Below, piece after piece: positions 40,683 through 43,423 of a DNA stretch of 43,423 nucleotides (position 1 is the first letter of the stretch; every line of letters starts with the position of its first letter). Under the pieces are notes generated by a model. The model saw only the letters and a list, made by a program, of their open reading frames with translations, was not told the origin of the DNA and searched no databases. The stretch is from JAZRWQ01 sp045541395. GTDB taxonomy: Bacteria; Bacillota; Clostridia; Oscillospirales; UMGS1783. The stretch covers positions 1-43,423 of the forward strand of contig JAZQIZ010000035.1 in NCBI GenBank assembly GCA_045541395.1. Reading direction: 5' to 3'. The translations under genes and the position numbers were made by a program.

Positions 40683-41130
40683 AAAAAATCAAAGTTTCAA
40701 GATTTTCAAGTATAAGCTTAAGCATATCAGGATCAAGATAGCCTAAAAGAAAATATCCTCCAACAATAAGCGCAACCACTATCAACTGCAAATAAATTAC
40801 CGCCCTGGCAAGATTCCTGCGGTTACGGTTAAGGCAACCGCCCAAAGCCCATACAAGGGCTATAAGCTGCCCCATAATGGGAATGGAAAGCAATATCAGT
40901 GACCCCATAAAGCCCAATGAGGAAAGAACTCTGTAACGCTGATCTCCTCCTGCGTTTTTGGGAAGAACTATAGTGCCTGTCATAGATTTTCCGTCTTCGG
41001 TTATTTCCACAACGTCGGTGTCGGAGAAAACCATAGAGGCGGGCCTGCGATTCAAAACCTCCGCGCCGCAATTCGGACAAACGTCATCATCAAATTCAAT
41101 TTCCGAGCCGCAAAAAACGCAGTAATCCAT
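40681..41130 (-). CDS. Zinc-ribbon membrane protein
   Basis: This 149-aa protein starts with a zinc ribbon (Cys4, Cys7, Cys18, Cys21), followed by a polar linker (about residues 25-70) and two membrane helices (about 73-98 and 108-130). The ribbon at the very N-terminus suggests an N-in topology. No function is assigned; zinc-ribbon membrane proteins of this size are common in Clostridia. GGAGAG precedes the start and a strong promoter lies upstream. Confidence 0.82.
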   Translation of the reverse strand: MDYCVFCGSEIEFDDDVCPNCGAEVLNRRPASMVFSDTDVVEITEDGKSMTGTIVLPKNAGGDQRYRVLSSLGFMGSLILLSIPIMGQLIALVWALGGCLNRNRRNLARAVIYLQLIVVALIVGGYFLLGYLDPDMLKLILENLETLIF

Positions 41131-41161
41131 AACCCACTCTCCTTTGGTTTTTTATAACACT

Positions 41162-41189
41162 ATTATAACATACAACAACACTAAGTCAA
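41162..41189 (-). promoter_or_regulatory. Strong promoter of the zinc-ribbon gene
   Basis: On the minus strand TTGACT (41184-41189) and a perfect TATAAT (41162-41167) are 16 bases apart. Positions 41190-41324 hold no gene; an imperfect GCAAAG/CTTTGC hairpin is visible around 41233-41258. Confidence 0.7.
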
Positions 41190-41324
41190 GTAATAAATGA
41201 GGATTAATTTTGTTAAAGCTTCATAAAAATTATTGCAAAGACCGCCCTATCCGCCTTTGCGCATATTACTTAACCGCTGACCTCCCCTATGCCATTTTTT
41301 CCTGTGTGGAATTCTATGGCAAAT

Positions 41325-41358
41325 AAAAATACCGGACGATAAAACGTCCGGTATTTTT
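41325..41358. terminator. Terminator of the secreted Fn3 protein gene
   Basis: A 14-bp stem (41325-41338 with 41345-41358) with a 6-base loop is flanked by A- and T-runs, directly after the minus-strand stop. Confidence 0.85.
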
Positions 41359-41362
41359 TTAG

Positions 41363-42937
41363 TTACTTTCTTACAAATTTAATAGGTGTCGACCAGGGAC
41401 CGTAGATCTTATTGCCATCTACAACCTTATAAGCTCTTACCTTGTAATAATAAGTCTTGCCTTTTGTTGCGGTTATTGTCTTATATTTGCCAGAGGTTGT
41501 TTTGTAGGTGGATACAATATTGGTACCGGTCTTGGTGGTGGATCTGGAGATCTGATAACCGGTTTCACCGTTAATGTTGGTCCAGGATACCTTTGCCTTG
41601 GAATCAGATTTTACAACCTTTACGTTTGCAATTTTCTTTAATGTTGTAACGGTAACTTTTTTGCCTGCATTAAAACACTTATTGCCGTTAACGGTCTTGT
41701 ATGCTTCTACCTTGATATCATACTTAACGCCATCGGAAAGATTGGCAAGCTTAATGTAATTACCTGTGATAGTTTTATACTGCCAAGTGTTAGAAGTAGA
41801 GGGTTTGTAATATACTCTGTAGCCGGACGCACCGGATACCTTAGTCCAGGTAACCTTAACATCATCATAACCATATAGCTTTGCGCTTACAGTAGTAGGA
41901 TTCTTGGGACCTATGGTGAAATACAGAGTCTTGGAACCGGAGTAATCACCCATAAAGGTAACCTTTACATTGTAACGGCCAATAGCTGTTCTCTTGGAAG
42001 AGCTGTATGTTAACTTATAATCCTCACCGTTTGTAAGCTTATTACCCTTGGAGTCTTTTACGGTAACGGTAGGAGTCTTCTTGGAGCCGTTATAGGTATA
42101 CTTAGTTGAAGAAAGGCTTACAGAGGCGATCTTATAGATAGTCTTTGTAGATTTAACGTCTCCGCAAACAGTGCATTTAGTTACCTTTTTGCCGTTAGCG
42201 CTTGTAGTTGCCTTTGTAGTTGTGGTTTTGTAAGAATGGGTCACAATTCTTGTTTCGCCACATTCATTGCAGGTTTCATCACAAGCGTTGTCATAGGTGT
42301 GTTCATGAACAACAGGAGCGCCAACGTATTCATAGATAACGATATCGTCGATAGTAACTTCGGAAGCTGCGAGGGGGTTGCCGTTGGGGTTAAGGAAGAT
42401 ACGTACAGGATAACCGTTTATTATAGAGTCATCACCGGGAGCAAGATCATATTCAGGATCAACGTTAACAGTCATAGGAGCAGACCAAACATCTTCCCAC
42501 TGGCCGGTAGTCTCGAAGATGTAGGCACCGTCCATACCAATGGCGCCATCTTTAAAGTCATACTGAACTTCTTTGCCTGCTTCGCCCTTAGCCTTGAAGT
42601 TAAGAACGTAGGTCTTGCCGTATTTAACAGCATAAATGTTTTCTGTACCGTCTACTTCCTTCAGGTTGCCGGTCCACATATAATATGCAGCATAGCCGTT
42701 ATCCATAGAGTTATCGGTAGGTCTGAGAATAATATTACCTTCTTCGGTAGCGGTTGCGCCGTAAGCCCAAGCGCCCCAGGGGGCACCTACGAGAGAGCTG
42801 CAGTCCCAAGAAAATACTGCATCACCAATAGCGGCCTCTTCAAGCTCAATTTCCTGTGCATTTACGCTAAGCATTCCAACAGGAACAACGTACCAAAGCA
42901 TTAAAAGGCACAGAACACAGCATAATAGTTTTTTCAT
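41363..42937 (-). CDS. Secreted multidomain protein with Fn3 repeats
   Basis: This 524-aa protein has a Sec signal peptide (residues 1-27, ending SVNAQ). An N-terminal CBM-like beta-sandwich (about 30-205) carries Trp and Tyr residues that could contact sugars. A Cys-rich HTYDNACDETCNEC module (about 213-262) with two Cys-x2-Cys pairs follows, then an Ig/MBG-like domain (about 270-340) and two Fn3 domains (about 345-430 and 435-524). No anchor is visible, so the protein may be released or held through a domain. It is probably a surface adhesin or glycan-binding protein. AAGGAGG lies before the start. The C-terminal Fn3 domain resembles that of the next gene to the right. Confidence 0.88.
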   Translation of the reverse strand: MKKLLCCVLCLLMLWYVVPVGMLSVNAQEIELEEAAIGDAVFSWDCSSLVGAPWGAWAYGATATEEGNIILRPTDNSMDNGYAAYYMWTGNLKEVDGTENIYAVKYGKTYVLNFKAKGEAGKEVQYDFKDGAIGMDGAYIFETTGQWEDVWSAPMTVNVDPEYDLAPGDDSIINGYPVRIFLNPNGNPLAASEVTIDDIVIYEYVGAPVVHEHTYDNACDETCNECGETRIVTHSYKTTTTKATTSANGKKVTKCTVCGDVKSTKTIYKIASVSLSSTKYTYNGSKKTPTVTVKDSKGNKLTNGEDYKLTYSSSKRTAIGRYNVKVTFMGDYSGSKTLYFTIGPKNPTTVSAKLYGYDDVKVTWTKVSGASGYRVYYKPSTSNTWQYKTITGNYIKLANLSDGVKYDIKVEAYKTVNGNKCFNAGKKVTVTTLKKIANVKVVKSDSKAKVSWTNINGETGYQISRSTTKTGTNIVSTYKTTSGKYKTITATKGKTYYYKVRAYKVVDGNKIYGPWSTPIKFVRK

Positions 42938-43097
42938 TGTAATCCTCCTTGTAGCTAATAGCTAATTTTAAGCATAAGTTTAAAAAACTTATAAATACAT
43001 ATTATGATTATATCAAGTTAACCTTGTGATATGTGAACAAATTGTAAACAAAAGCGCCCTGCAATAAAATGCAGATTGCATTTAAGTTATTATAGTT

Positions 43098-43423
43098 TTA
43101 CTTGATCTTAATAGCCTTTACAGGACTGTATGAGCTGTAGATCTTATATCCGTCTGCAATTTTGTAAGCGCGAACCTTGAAGTAGTAGGTCCTGCCGCTT
43201 GTAAGGCCTGTGCAGGTCTCTGATACGTCGTTTACCTTTGTTGTGTCAAGCAGCTTGTAGGTGCCAGTCTTGGAGGTGGCATAATAGATCTGATAGCCGC
43301 TTTCCCTTGCTATATTTGTCCACTTCAAGGTAACTTTGCCCTTGGAAGGTGAACTGATAGAGCTGATGGAGGGCGCTATAGGTCTTGTTGCAGCGGAGAG
43401 GGATCTGTAGCCGCTCCAGACGG
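43098..43423 (-). CDS. Fn3-domain secreted protein, C-terminal end (cut by window)
   Basis: The minus-strand frame stays open from 43098 to the right edge, giving about 107 residues: a VWSGYRSLSAATRPIAPSIS linker and a C-terminal Fn3 domain (KGKVTLKWTNIARESGYQIYY to the KIK end). The domain closely resembles the last Fn3 of the neighbouring protein (shared GYQI, TKTGT, YYFKVRAYK and DG-KIY features), so these are paralogues in tandem. The start lies outside the window. The 160 bases between the two genes hold the promoter region of the upstream one, with TATAAT on the minus strand near 43010. Confidence 0.8.
   Translation of the reverse strand, partial: VWSGYRSLSAATRPIAPSISSISSPSKGKVTLKWTNIARESGYQIYYATSKTGTYKLLDTTKVNDVSETCTGLTSGRTYYFKVRAYKIADGYKIYSSYSPVKAIKIK

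Noticed and set aside
42236..42904. 222-aa reading frame on the plus strand
   Set aside because: It is antisense to the secreted Fn3 protein, whose signal peptide, domains and ribosome-binding site are all clear.

Overview
The window looks like chromosome from an anaerobic, low-to-mid GC member of the Clostridia (Firmicutes), probably a gut or rumen species. The pointers are a DnaD-domain/DnaI-type replication pair, an Rrf2 regulator, a K+-dependent-type membrane pyrophosphatase, a trimeric bifurcating-type [FeFe] hydrogenase, a glycyl radical enzyme with its activase, several cytoplasmic glycosidases, strong AGGAGG ribosome-binding sites and many U-tailed hairpin terminators. I see no intact rRNA or tRNA gene, no CRISPR array and no intact transposase or integrase.

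Layout. 1-1643: an array of short hairpins spaced by ATTTCAC, a terminator, then three tightly packed + genes (78-aa protein, J-domain protein, HIRAN protein). 1654-1867: four TCTCGCA direct repeats, hairpins, a sequence with the exact geometry of a tRNA 3' end, and a terminator. I read this as the end of an integrative element, with the host chromosome starting to its right. 1917-7265 (-): glycyl radical enzyme, its activase and a domain-permuted GH3 glycosidase, with an AraC regulator divergent at 7422. 8285-11250 (+): low-molecular-weight tyrosine phosphatase, GNAT acetyltransferase, a deletion scar holding a PAP2 phosphatase tail, and a GH2 glycosidase. 11291-15179 (-): remnant of a surface protein, a lipoprotein, a TM2 protein, a DUF4428 protein and a signal-peptide surface protein, with a divergent 7TM-LuxR regulator at 15500. 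16544-18740: AraC regulator divergent from a GH4 alpha-galactosidase-like enzyme. 18842-21698 (+): ACT protein and UPF0210 protein, then an MFS transporter. 21716-24677 (-): DnaD-domain protein, DnaC/DnaI-like ATPase, ATP-grasp enzyme. 24873-29965 (+): membrane pyrophosphatase, Nudix hydrolase, YfhO-like membrane protein. 30022-33351 (+): OGG-type glycosylase, class II aldolase, Rrf2 regulator, iron alcohol dehydrogenase. 33436-35341 (-): ribokinase and aldose-epimerase-like protein. 35536-39672 (-): hydrogenase subunits. 39864-43423: LemA protein, a 37-aa Cys-rich membrane peptide, a zinc-ribbon membrane protein, and two secreted Fn3-type proteins, the last cut by the window edge.

How the genes fit together. 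The common theme is fermentative sugar use: GH3, GH2, GH4, ribokinase and mutarotase-like enzymes feed sugars inward; aldolase and iron alcohol dehydrogenase handle carbon and reducing power; the hydrogenase disposes of electrons as H2 while joining NADH and ferredoxin oxidation; the pyrophosphatase conserves energy. The least explained units are the glycyl radical enzyme locus, the J-domain/HIRAN pair at the element end, the modular hairpin array, and the surface-protein cluster next to the 7TM-LuxR regulator.
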